A stretch of DNA of 11,934 nucleotides from JAZKFP01 sp040386355 (lineage in GTDB: Bacteria > Pseudomonadota > Gammaproteobacteria > Pseudomonadales > UBA6940). The notes under the pieces are model-generated. The model did no database searches. It was given only the letters and a program-made list of their open reading frames with translations, and was not told the origin of the DNA. Within the stretch, counting starts at the first letter, position 1. Every line of letters begins with the position of its first letter. The position numbers and the translations under genes are program-made. This document shows, one piece after another, positions 5,422-11,934 of the stretch. The stretch covers positions 1 to 11,934 of the forward strand of contig JAZKFP010000155.1 of the NCBI GenBank assembly GCA_040386355.1. Reading direction: 5' to 3'.

Positions 5422-6660
5422 TCAGCTTTTAATAGTTACCTGCCCATTCATAACCATTGGCAATAACCAATCCCTGAGTTGAGAAAGGTGAGTATTTTCT
5501 TTTTCCCTGTTAATTATTTCTTTAACGATAGCTTTTATGTGAATAGAATATTCGTCGATAATTTTAGCATTTGAAGGGAAAGGTATTTCATAGTTTTCTA
5601 AAGACTTTTCCCAGTTTACATATGGCTGCTGAGTACCAATAGAGATTCTTGAAGCCATATTAATTGTTCTATCTTCATTACAGACTTGATAGAGATAAGG
5701 AGTGTGGTCCGAATTCTTAGGTTTTAACACAAGCACAGTTGCCCTAGTAATTCCGTCAAAGGGTGCAATACATACACGATGAAAATAAACTCTCATAGCC
5801 CCAATTAAAATATCCCCTACATAATATTTTATAAGGCTAGTTTTTGCTTCGCTAGAGGGTTGATAATCCCCAAAGCTCATTTTTTTCATTGGGATTGAAT
5901 CAATAGGACTATAGGGTGTTCCTGATTCAATATCGTTTAAATTAATAGATTCTGTGCGGTTTTCAAATAAAGATTTGAGAGCTACAGCAGACCATCCTAC
6001 TGGTATTTCACGCTTTAAAGATTGGTTATAAACCATCGACCCACCAGTGGATTTATAGGGTTTGCCATTGGCATCGGGGAAATCGAATTGCAAAAACCAG
6101 TATTCATATAAAGTTTTTGCTATAGCTTCGATTTCTTTGTTTATACGGTTGTTTAGTGATATTTTATGGTCTATAGACTTTAGGACACTGGCAATCTTTC
6201 GCTGATCATCAATATTTGTTGGTAAACGTATAGGGTAATTTTTGATGTCTTTCGCGTTTAGATTTTTTCTTACACCGGACGAAAGATTACGTAGCTCATC
6301 ATACTGAGTTTTTAAGAAATAGTAGACGTACTCAAAATCAGCTTTTTTAGGATCAAGATCAATGTTACAACAAGCTTGATTCGTTGCCATCGCGATTTTC
6401 AAAATCGATAAATTTCCTCTAGTTTTACCTTCACCGTACATCGCAATAGATATTGAGTTTCTAGGAAAAATTCGCAAACTAGTTTTTTGTAGGGCAACTT
6501 CTGAAATATATTCATTAGTGTCGTAAATATACTTTTCTCCTAGTTGTTCAGTCTTCAACCAAGGTACAGTGCCATTTGCCCAAAACTCCTTATTGCTCCT
6601 CAATGGAGTCAATCCACTAGATATTTTTAGTGAAAGCTCTTCCAAAGATTTAGTCGTCAT
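5422..6660 (-). CDS. hsdS: Type I restriction-modification specificity subunit
   Basis: 412 residues, the usual length for HsdS, which sets the bipartite DNA target of the type I complex. The N-terminal target-recognition domain covers ~1-147 (GTVPWLKTEQL; AMYGEGKTRG; LSSGVRKNLNAKDIKNYPI). A central conserved helical region follows (DDQRKIASVLKSID, then the stretch with YEYWFLQFDFPDANGKPY, 151-202). The second target-recognition domain covers ~218-360 (EIPVGWSAVALKSLF; IGTQQPYVNWEKSLENYEIPFP), and the C-terminal conserved helix 365-408 ends with LSQLRDWLLPMVMNGQV. Both half-domains are present, so a full bipartite target is expected, but the recognised sequence cannot be read off. ATG 6660 has GGAG (6667-6670) upstream and overlaps the hsdM stop by 11 nt. 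Last gene of the operon. Confidence 0.95.
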   Translation of the reverse strand: MTTKSLEELSLKISSGLTPLRSNKEFWANGTVPWLKTEQLGEKYIYDTNEYISEVALQKTSLRIFPRNSISIAMYGEGKTRGNLSILKIAMATNQACCNIDLDPKKADFEYVYYFLKTQYDELRNLSSGVRKNLNAKDIKNYPIRLPTNIDDQRKIASVLKSIDHKISLNNRINKEIEAIAKTLYEYWFLQFDFPDANGKPYKSTGGSMVYNQSLKREIPVGWSAVALKSLFENRTESINLNDIESGTPYSPIDSIPMKKMSFGDYQPSSEAKTSLIKYYVGDILIGAMRVYFHRVCIAPFDGITRATVLVLKPKNSDHTPYLYQVCNEDRTINMASRISIGTQQPYVNWEKSLENYEIPFPSNAKIIDEYSIHIKAIVKEIINREKENTHLSQLRDWLLPMVMNGQVTIKS

Positions 6661-8287
6661 ACTTCAACTCCAGCAACTGTTTTTTAATTTCTATTTCTAA
6701 CTTACGGGATTGATTGAATAAATCATCCAAATTATCTGTAAAACTTTTCATCTTTTCAAAAAAAAGTTTTTGCGTAATATCGGAATAATTAATTTTAACA
6801 TCAAAATATTGACCTGCATTAAAGCTGCAATTTTTAGCATGAATAGCTTCATAACTAACTACTGCTGAAAAATTATCTTGTTTTTGTTTACTATTAAACA
6901 CATCAATTATGCGTTGTTCTTCTTCTAGGGAAAGGACAGTTTTTTTGTTTTTGCCATCCTTAATTTTTTCGCCAAGATTGGAAGCATCAATTAATACTAC
7001 ATCTACCTTATTGGTGGCATCAATAAATAAAATTGAGACGTTCGTACTTGTCGTGGCAAAAATATTGCTTGGCATAGAAACCACACCGGCCAACATTTTT
7101 TCGTTAATTAATTTCTGGCGAATAGCTTTATCGATGCCGGATTGTGCGGTGATAAAGCCTGTAGGTACTACCACTGCCGCTTTGCCAGTAGCTTTAAGAG
7201 AGTAAATGATATGTTGCAAAAACAATTGATAAATCGCCATTTTGTCGGTGGCTTGTTTTGGTTTATTGGGGATGCCTGCAAAAAAGCGATCTTTGTTTTC
7301 TTTGCTATCTAGTTGGTCTCTAAAGTCACTAAAATCCATTTTAAATGGCGGGTTAGAGACAATAAAATCAAATTGTTTAAGGCTATCATTATCATTGTGA
7401 GCAGGGTGCAAAATAGTGTTGCCCTGAATTACGTTTGGGATTGAATGCACCAAATTGTTAAGGATTAAATTTAAACGTAAAAGGTTAGACGACTTTTGCG
7501 AAATATCTTGTGTGTAAATACTGCAACGGTTTTCGCCAATAGCGTGTGCTACGTTCATCAGCAAAGTGCCCGACCCCGCACTTGGATCATAGCAACTAGC
7601 ATTCGTAATGTTGCCGCGCTGGTGTTCTGGCACCAGAATAGCTGCCATGATGCGAGCTACGGCATGCGGTGTGTAATATTCGGCATATTTTCCACCACTA
7701 TTGCTATTGTAATCTTTAATCAGATATTCAAAGATGGTGGCGTAAAAATCAAATTTTTGATTAAAAATTCGCTCAAAACTGAATTCTACTAATTTATTGA
7801 TGATAGCGCGACAAAAAGCATCGCGTTTGGACACATCAGATAAGAATTCACTTACTCGATCAAAAAGACGAATTTTCTCTCCACTGTCTGTGACTACAGC
7901 ATAAATATCATTATTGCTAACAGCTATATCCATTAGTGTGTCGTCAAATAACTTGGCAAAGTCTGAAGCGTTTTGCTGGCTAAAAAGATAGCTAATAAAG
8001 TGCGTGGCCTTTAAACGTGCCGTATCGGGGCCAAGTTGAAGTTTGAGCATTTCAAAATCATCATCACTAATCTTGTTGATTGCTTCCTCCCACTTTTCGG
8101 CTTGCGCTAGCTTAGGATCAATTTTTTTTATTTCGAACGCGAATTTATCGTTTAGAAATTTGTACAGAAAAACTTGCGTAATAATTTTGAATTCATTACC
8201 GTCGTTACCTAAGCCATAATTGGCGCAAATACCTTTTAAGCCATCAATCAGGGCTTTTGTTTTTTGTTGAAACTCAATCTCTACCAC
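6650..8287 (-). CDS. hsdM: Type I restriction-modification methyltransferase subunit (N6-adenine)
   Basis: 545 residues. With HsdS it forms the M2S methylase that marks host DNA with N6-methyladenine using S-adenosylmethionine. The N-terminal helical domain (1-~170) matches HsdM_N (ALIDGLKGICANYG; KIITQVFLYKFLNDKFA). The gamma-class methylase domain shows YYTPHAVARIMA (204-215), SAM motif I DPSAGSG (234-240) and catalytic motif IV NPPF (312-315). The C-terminal tail is helical (LDDLFNQSRKLEIEIKKQLLELK). The start is GTG 8287, since no ATG is available nearby and the frame begins within the hsdR end. It overlaps hsdR by 7 nt, and a GGGG about 7 bp upstream is a weak SD, so translation probably depends on coupling to hsdR. 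All key residues are present, so it is expected to be active. Confidence 0.96.
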   Translation of the reverse strand: MVEIEFQQKTKALIDGLKGICANYGLGNDGNEFKIITQVFLYKFLNDKFAFEIKKIDPKLAQAEKWEEAINKISDDDFEMLKLQLGPDTARLKATHFISYLFSQQNASDFAKLFDDTLMDIAVSNNDIYAVVTDSGEKIRLFDRVSEFLSDVSKRDAFCRAIINKLVEFSFERIFNQKFDFYATIFEYLIKDYNSNSGGKYAEYYTPHAVARIMAAILVPEHQRGNITNASCYDPSAGSGTLLMNVAHAIGENRCSIYTQDISQKSSNLLRLNLILNNLVHSIPNVIQGNTILHPAHNDNDSLKQFDFIVSNPPFKMDFSDFRDQLDSKENKDRFFAGIPNKPKQATDKMAIYQLFLQHIIYSLKATGKAAVVVPTGFITAQSGIDKAIRQKLINEKMLAGVVSMPSNIFATTSTNVSILFIDATNKVDVVLIDASNLGEKIKDGKNKKTVLSLEEEQRIIDVFNSKQKQDNFSAVVSYEAIHAKNCSFNAGQYFDVKINYSDITQKLFFEKMKSFTDNLDDLFNQSRKLEIEIKKQLLELKYDD

Positions 8288-11200
8288 GTACGTGCCCCAC
8301 TATTAAATTCTTTCATATACTCTGTTACAACCAACTGATTAATATAACCAGATGAGGTTGGGTTTAATTTGATATCTTGCTGCTTCACAAAGCGTTCAAT
8401 TACATAAGGCATCACCATGCGAGTAAAATAGCTTTCGTTATCTACTAATTGCGAATTCATTAATACCTGCGTATCCGTGTCCTCTTTTACGCCTGTGAGG
8501 GCTTCAAATATTTTTCTCTCGTAATCACTCGTATTGTTTTTTTCTTGTATGCGTTTGTGAATACGCGCATATTTTACGTCCCCTTGATATTTCTGCCTCA
8601 ACTGGTTATTTTCTCGATTTAGCTCTTTAATACGTGTATGTATTTTTTCTAGCGCATCTATATTTGCAGTCATCTCTTGCTGGCTGACTTCGCTGAGATT
8701 TTTTTTCTTGAACAGACGTTCCAATTCTTCTTTTAAGCTAATAAAATGTGGGTCTTGTTGGTCGAAGTTATTCGCTAATGCCTCGCGAGTTAGGCGTAAG
8801 GTATTTTTAAGTTGGTCGGCAAGTACCAACTCTTCTTCGCCTATTTTAGTGAATTTAAAAATCACATCTTCTAAAGCAAAATTGAGTAAGTTTGCAGTAT
8901 CTGCTCCGGATTCTAATTGTTGTTTTACATTTAATAAATCAAGATGGTTGCTGGTTTCGCGGTAAAGTAAATTAAGCTTTTGAAAATCTAAGTCATCTAA
9001 GAAATCATAATTTCGCTGCAATCGGATAATGTTGTATAACGCTTTGGCATCTTCAAGTGCTTTTTTTAGTGCGAGGATAGTTTTTTTATCCTGTATTTGG
9101 CTTATTTGCTGGGAAAATATTTCTGCATTATGAGTATCAAAACGAAATAGCACATCTTTAATATGCTCAATTTCTTGTGTTATTTCTTCTTCAGATTTAA
9201 ACAGATTTGAATAGTGTTCAAACTCATTACCCAATTCTGATTGTAGTTCTTCTAGATACTCACGGTTAGTTTCTGCAAACTCTTTACTGATATCTGCAAA
9301 GTCCACAACATAACCATAACGAAGTTTCTTATAAGTCCGATTTACCCGAGTAAGCGCCTGCAATAAGTTATGCTTTCGTATAACACGCCCTAGATAAAGC
9401 TTTTTAAGGCGTTTAGCATCAAAGCCAGTAAGCAACATATTAAAGACGATAAGCAGATCAATTTTGCCATCTTTAAAGTCTTCAACCCAATCTTTTCGAA
9501 ACTCTTTGTCTGCCACATCATGCAAAATCAGTGCTGCCGTACGGACTTTTTTATTTTGTTTTTTTATAGCTGTATAGCTAAATTCATCTTTGGCAGTAAA
9601 TTTATGCAAATCTACCCCGTCATTTAACACTGTGTTATTTATTAAAGCATACTTGGAATTAAAAATTTCAAACAGTATTTTGGCTTGGTCTGCACTATCG
9701 CAGATGACCATCGCACCTATGGTGTTATCGTTCAGAGTGCCGCGTGAATGTTCAAAATCCTCAACAATGTAATCTAACATAGGCTCCACAAAGGTGGGAT
9801 GTGCATATACTAGTCTCTTGTCAATATCTCCTTGCTGTACCTGTACTTGTTCTAACGCTTTTTGCAAAGTAATTTTATAGTTGGTCGCAATTTCTTCTCT
9901 AATTAGGCGAAGCGTGTAACCATCGGCAATTGATTTGTTGTAATAGTACTTATGAATGTAATCACCAAATAATTTGCGCGAGTTGTAATCGTCACCTAAC
10001 AAGGGAGTCCCAGTTAATCCAATTTTAATAGCGTTGCTATCGGACTGCTCAAGATTGGCTAAAAAACTGCCTTTGGGGTTATAGCTGCGGTGTACTTCAT
10101 CTAGGAAATACACGCGTTGCATATTTACATCGTAGTCATTAGTCGTTATGACGTCAGGATCATCTTGAAATTTTTGTATGTTTACTACAGTTATTTCAGC
10201 TTTACCGCTGTTGTTATGTATTACCTGAGTGGCTTTAATATCTTTGCTAAATTCATCTCGGGAATTAATGATGTGAACAATTAAACCTCTCGCTGTAAAT
10301 TCACGATGTGCCTGTGTTAATAAATCTAAACGATCAACAATAAAATAAAACTTTGGAATGACATTTTTCTTTTGAAAATAATCTGTCAAGTGATGCACGT
10401 TATAAAAAGCGAGGGCTGTTTTACCGCTACCTTGTGTATGCCAGATAATGCCTTTTTTAATACCTTCATCAAGTTTTTTTACAATTGCCTTTGTCGCAAA
10501 AATCTGGGGATAGCGCATGATATGTTTCTCAATACCATTATTTTCATTTACGTAAGCTATTCCGTATTGCAGCAAAAAGGCAATGCGCTCGCGACTTAGT
10601 AATGACGTGCAAATACGATTGGTTGGGCGATTAGGTTCTTTGTTGGTTATAAACTCTGGATTGTTACGGATTACTTCAAGATTGTTGTCTTTAAGAATTA
10701 ATAGCTCTACTTCGTCAGGTAATTGTTTCAGAGTAGCAGTTAAATTAAGTACTTCTTCTTCGCGAAAGTAATTGAAAATAGGAGATTGATACGATGGGCT
10801 GGCGTAGAAAGCCCCTTCAACTGGGTCAATGACGCCATCGTCATATTCCATGTTATTGGAAAAGATCATCATTTGCGTAGTATTTACAAAACGCTTAAAT
10901 TTAGTATTTTGAAAGCGACGATTAATACGCTCACGCTCTTGAAGAACGCCATCTTTGTTGTTAGGTTTCTTAACCTCAATAAATAACAGGGGCATTCCAT
11001 TTATTAGCAATGTAATGTCAGGCCTAAACTCTTCTTCACCATTGCAATATGTAAGTTCTGTTACTACATTAAAAGAGTTGTTATTAAAGTTTTCGAAATC
11101 GATTAATTTAATTCCTGAAGTGCTGGTCAACTTTTGGTAGAAAGCTTTACCTAAGTCATGGTTATCAAGTAAAAGCTTTATATCCGAAAGCACTCGATTA

Positions 11201-11376
11201 GCGTCATCACTATCAATCGAAGGATTTATCTGCTTTACAGCACTTTTAAATATGTCAGGAAAAATGTTGCTATCAAGATCCCAGCTTGCATCTTTCAGTG
11301 AGATGTATTCATAACCTAATCGCACTAGATGCAATATGGTCGGAATTTTTACCCTTGAGTCTTCATTGAATTTCAT
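8281..11376 (-). CDS. hsdR: Type I restriction-modification endonuclease/translocase subunit
   Basis: 1031 residues, the usual HsdR size (compare ~1038 for EcoR124I). It adds ATP-driven DNA translocation and cleavage to the M2S core. The N-terminal nuclease has the PD-(D/E)xK signature, Asp120 (FRPDITLL) and Glu134-x-Lys136 (FIEVKK). The SF2 motor follows, with Walker A QGSGKT (315-320), FIVDR (345-349), DEVH box (426-429), TGTP (455-458), motif V LLTGFDAKRLKKLYLGR (648-664) and motif VI QALTRVNRT (673-681). The C-terminal third is helical, with a likely coiled coil at ~877-945. First gene of the operon, read leftward from an AT-rich region. The SD before ATG 11376 is weak. No frameshift or missing motif is seen. 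The order R-M-S on one transcript is common for type I loci. Confidence 0.96.
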   Translation of the reverse strand: MKFNEDSRVKIPTILHLVRLGYEYISLKDASWDLDSNIFPDIFKSAVKQINPSIDSDDANRVLSDIKLLLDNHDLGKAFYQKLTSTSGIKLIDFENFNNNSFNVVTELTYCNGEEEFRPDITLLINGMPLLFIEVKKPNNKDGVLQERERINRRFQNTKFKRFVNTTQMMIFSNNMEYDDGVIDPVEGAFYASPSYQSPIFNYFREEEVLNLTATLKQLPDEVELLILKDNNLEVIRNNPEFITNKEPNRPTNRICTSLLSRERIAFLLQYGIAYVNENNGIEKHIMRYPQIFATKAIVKKLDEGIKKGIIWHTQGSGKTALAFYNVHHLTDYFQKKNVIPKFYFIVDRLDLLTQAHREFTARGLIVHIINSRDEFSKDIKATQVIHNNSGKAEITVVNIQKFQDDPDVITTNDYDVNMQRVYFLDEVHRSYNPKGSFLANLEQSDSNAIKIGLTGTPLLGDDYNSRKLFGDYIHKYYYNKSIADGYTLRLIREEIATNYKITLQKALEQVQVQQGDIDKRLVYAHPTFVEPMLDYIVEDFEHSRGTLNDNTIGAMVICDSADQAKILFEIFNSKYALINNTVLNDGVDLHKFTAKDEFSYTAIKKQNKKVRTAALILHDVADKEFRKDWVEDFKDGKIDLLIVFNMLLTGFDAKRLKKLYLGRVIRKHNLLQALTRVNRTYKKLRYGYVVDFADISKEFAETNREYLEELQSELGNEFEHYSNLFKSEEEITQEIEHIKDVLFRFDTHNAEIFSQQISQIQDKKTILALKKALEDAKALYNIIRLQRNYDFLDDLDFQKLNLLYRETSNHLDLLNVKQQLESGADTANLLNFALEDVIFKFTKIGEEELVLADQLKNTLRLTREALANNFDQQDPHFISLKEELERLFKKKNLSEVSQQEMTANIDALEKIHTRIKELNRENNQLRQKYQGDVKYARIHKRIQEKNNTSDYERKIFEALTGVKEDTDTQVLMNSQLVDNESYFTRMVMPYVIERFVKQQDIKLNPTSSGYINQLVVTEYMKEFNSGARTW

Positions 11377-11500
11377 CTTAAGTTTTCTTATATTGATGAT
11401 TTTTTATACTATATTAAATAATATTATTTATTTACATAAGTTATAAAACTTTTGTAAGATTAACTGTTTTTTCTATAACTACAAAAGCTATATTTCATGA
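11377..11500 (-). promoter_or_regulatory. AT-rich promoter region of the hsd operon
   Basis: This 120-bp AT-rich stretch precedes hsdR and must hold its promoter. Several -10-like boxes exist on the minus strand (TATAGT and the overlapping TATAAA), but no convincing -35 box at proper spacing can be singled out. A perfect 14-bp palindrome AAATAATATTATTT (11416-11429) sits just upstream of the -10-like boxes on the hsd side and could be an operator. In DNA this AT-rich, such palindromes also arise by chance. No gene for a dedicated controller protein is seen beside the operon. Confidence 0.35.
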
Positions 11501-11521
11501 TATGAGCTGGAGGTTTTTTCA

Positions 11522-11632
11522 TTGCGCTCGTTAAAAAATACTATTCTTTATAAACTAGTGAAAATCAAAAAGTACGGACAACAAAAACTGCCCAACGTTA
11601 TAAAATTTCTATTTGTATTACGAGGTTTCTAG
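11522..11632 (+). CDS. Possible 36-residue basic peptide
   Basis: A TTG-started frame of 36 codons lies 8 bp after a perfect GGAGG (11509-11513). The predicted peptide is basic and partly hydrophobic (KLVKIKKYGQQK, then NVIKFLFVLRGF). It reads outward, divergent from hsdR, toward the right end. The strong SD is its only support: it is short, has a non-ATG start and no recognisable relatives. A chance frame in AT-rich DNA is quite possible. Confidence 0.18.
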   Translation: MRSLKNTILYKLVKIKKYGQQKLPNVIKFLFVLRGF

Positions 11633-11722
11633 CAATAAGGGTATCGGGGTGGCAGGGGTGTTGGCCCATGTGGCGGCCTATTAAGTTGTCAAACAAGATT
11701 TGCAAGGGCGTGCTCATTTTAG

Positions 11723-11785
11723 CTACTATCACCCACGAAATTTACTACTATCATTGACGGATTACTACTACTATCACCTGCGAAT
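11723..11785 (+). repeat. Three imperfect 22-23-bp tandem repeats (CTACTATCA units)
   Basis: CTACTATCA occurs at 11723, 11745 and 11768, so the units are 22 and 23 bp. Each is followed by a variable triplet and a C/G-rich GA block (CCCACGAAA, TTGACGGA, CCTGCGAA). The repeats lie inside the element, about 21 bp before the right GTTCCCC pair and about 95 bp before attR. Regular two-turn spacing suits a DNA-binding protein that stacks along one face of the helix, such as the AlpA-like protein or an integration host factor-assisted complex. The assignment is inference. Confidence 0.6.
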
Positions 11786-11805
11786 ATATTTGACTTTCGC
11801 AAATT

Positions 11806-11825
11806 GTTCCCCCAATCGTTCCCCT
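11806..11825 (+). repeat. GTTCCCC pair, right copy (candidate integrase arm site)
   Basis: GTTCCCC begins at 11806 and again at 11818 (12-bp spacing). The 20-bp block matches 565-584 at 17 of 20 positions. It lies 54 bp inside the right attachment core, at the distance expected for an arm-type site on this side. See the left copy for the argument. Confidence 0.5.
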
Positions 11826-11850
11826 AAAAATAAGTAGCAGAAATGACAAA

Positions 11851-11870
11851 GGGCTAGCCTAAGCTAACCC
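11851..11870 (-). terminator. Island-borne terminator for the rebuilt tRNA-Arg gene
   Basis: On the minus strand GGGTTAGC (from 11870) pairs with GCTAGCCC (to 11851), 8 bp with one G-U pair and a 4-nt loop, followed by TTTGTCATTT. It lies about 12 bp past the tRNA CCA end. It occupies the same position as the hairpin at 348-379 relative to the attachment core, and the outer flanks of both share the motif GACAAA. Integration would thus swap the native tRNA terminator for this one. Confidence 0.5.
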
Positions 11871-11879
11871 CTTGTTTTA

Positions 11880-11926
11880 TATGGTGCGCCCAAAGAGATT
11901 CGAACTCCTGACCCCTTGGTTCGTAG
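11880..11926. repeat. attR: right copy of the 47-bp attachment direct repeat
   Basis: Identical to 386-432. Here the repeat continues without a break into the 5' side of the anticodon stem (CCAAGTAC on the plus strand), so this copy is part of the rebuilt tRNA gene. The distance between equivalent bases of the two copies is 11,494 bp, the expected size of the excised circle. Confidence 0.92.
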
Positions 11927-11934
11927 CCAAGTAC
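11882..11934 (-). tRNA. tRNA-Arg(ACG), 3' part, cut by the window end
   Basis: On the minus strand the visible part reads GTACTTGGCTACGAACCAAGG across the anticodon arm, with anticodon ACG at 11924-11922. It continues through the variable loop, a T arm with GTTCGAATC, the acceptor 3' strand TGGGCGC, the discriminator A and an encoded CCA (11884-11882). The anticodon stem TTGG/CCAA pairs correctly. This closely matches the enterobacterial tRNA-Arg(ACG) anticodon arm. The D arm and 5' acceptor strand lie beyond 11934. It is the integration target, and its 3' half is supplied by the element. Confidence 0.9.

Noticed and set aside
5422..11376. BREX, DISARM or another methylase-based defence system
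   Set aside because: The three genes are a standard HsdR/HsdM/HsdS set with matching order and sizes. No BrxZ/PglZ phosphatase, PLD or DrmA-like gene is present.
11590..11717. Short minus-strand frame beginning ATG 11717 (LQILFDNLIGRHMGQ)
   Set aside because: It is only about 40 codons, has no SD and no recognisable family, and overlaps another weak frame on the plus strand.
11723..11785. CRISPR array
   Set aside because: Only three imperfect units of 22-23 bp with no true spacers and no cas genes.

Overview
The window contains one complete small integrative element with short flanks. It looks gammaproteobacterial. The evidence is an AT-rich genome, a tRNA-Arg(ACG) whose anticodon arm closely resembles the E. 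coli form, a P4-type (DUF4102) integrase, an AlpA-like regulator and a prim-pol/RepA-type replication pair. The sequence alone does not fix the genus. A marine or free-living gammaproteobacterium is plausible but is only an inference.

Layout. Positions 1-385 are flanking DNA with a decayed IS30-family transposase fragment and a hairpin terminator next to the attachment site. The element runs between two exact 47-bp direct repeats (386-432 and 11880-11926). These are the 3' half of a tRNA-Arg(ACG) gene on the minus strand, and the right-hand copy is joined to the rest of the tRNA gene beyond the window end. The excised circle would be about 11.5 kb.

The left half, on the plus strand, is the mobility and replication module. 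It holds a tyrosine integrase (start best placed at 597), a small basic protein overlapping its stop codon, an AlpA-like HTH protein, a stand-alone prim-pol domain, a RecA-fold helicase/ATPase overlapping it by 4 nt, a GTAAC-repeat intergenic region that could be the replication origin, and two small proteins of unknown function (one probably winged-helix). There are no capsid, terminase, tail, lysis or conjugation genes. This gene set and order resemble phage satellites such as Gram-negative PICI-like or P4-like islands more than a decayed prophage or ICE.

The right half, on the minus strand, is the cargo: an apparently intact type I restriction-modification operon, hsdR-hsdM-hsdS, whose genes overlap by 7 and 11 nt. 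It converges tail to tail on the replication module with a single base between them. The right end (11377-11880) holds the hsd promoter region, a possible tiny ORF, three 22-23-bp tandem repeats, a pair of GTTCCCC motifs matching a pair in the integrase leader (likely integrase arm sites), and a hairpin that would replace the tRNA terminator displaced by integration.

How it works together (inference): the integrase inserts the element into tRNA-Arg while rebuilding the tRNA. The AlpA-like protein probably controls excision and the replication genes. The prim-pol and helicase would replicate the excised form. The Hsd complex would protect the host lineage against incoming DNA and stabilise the island.
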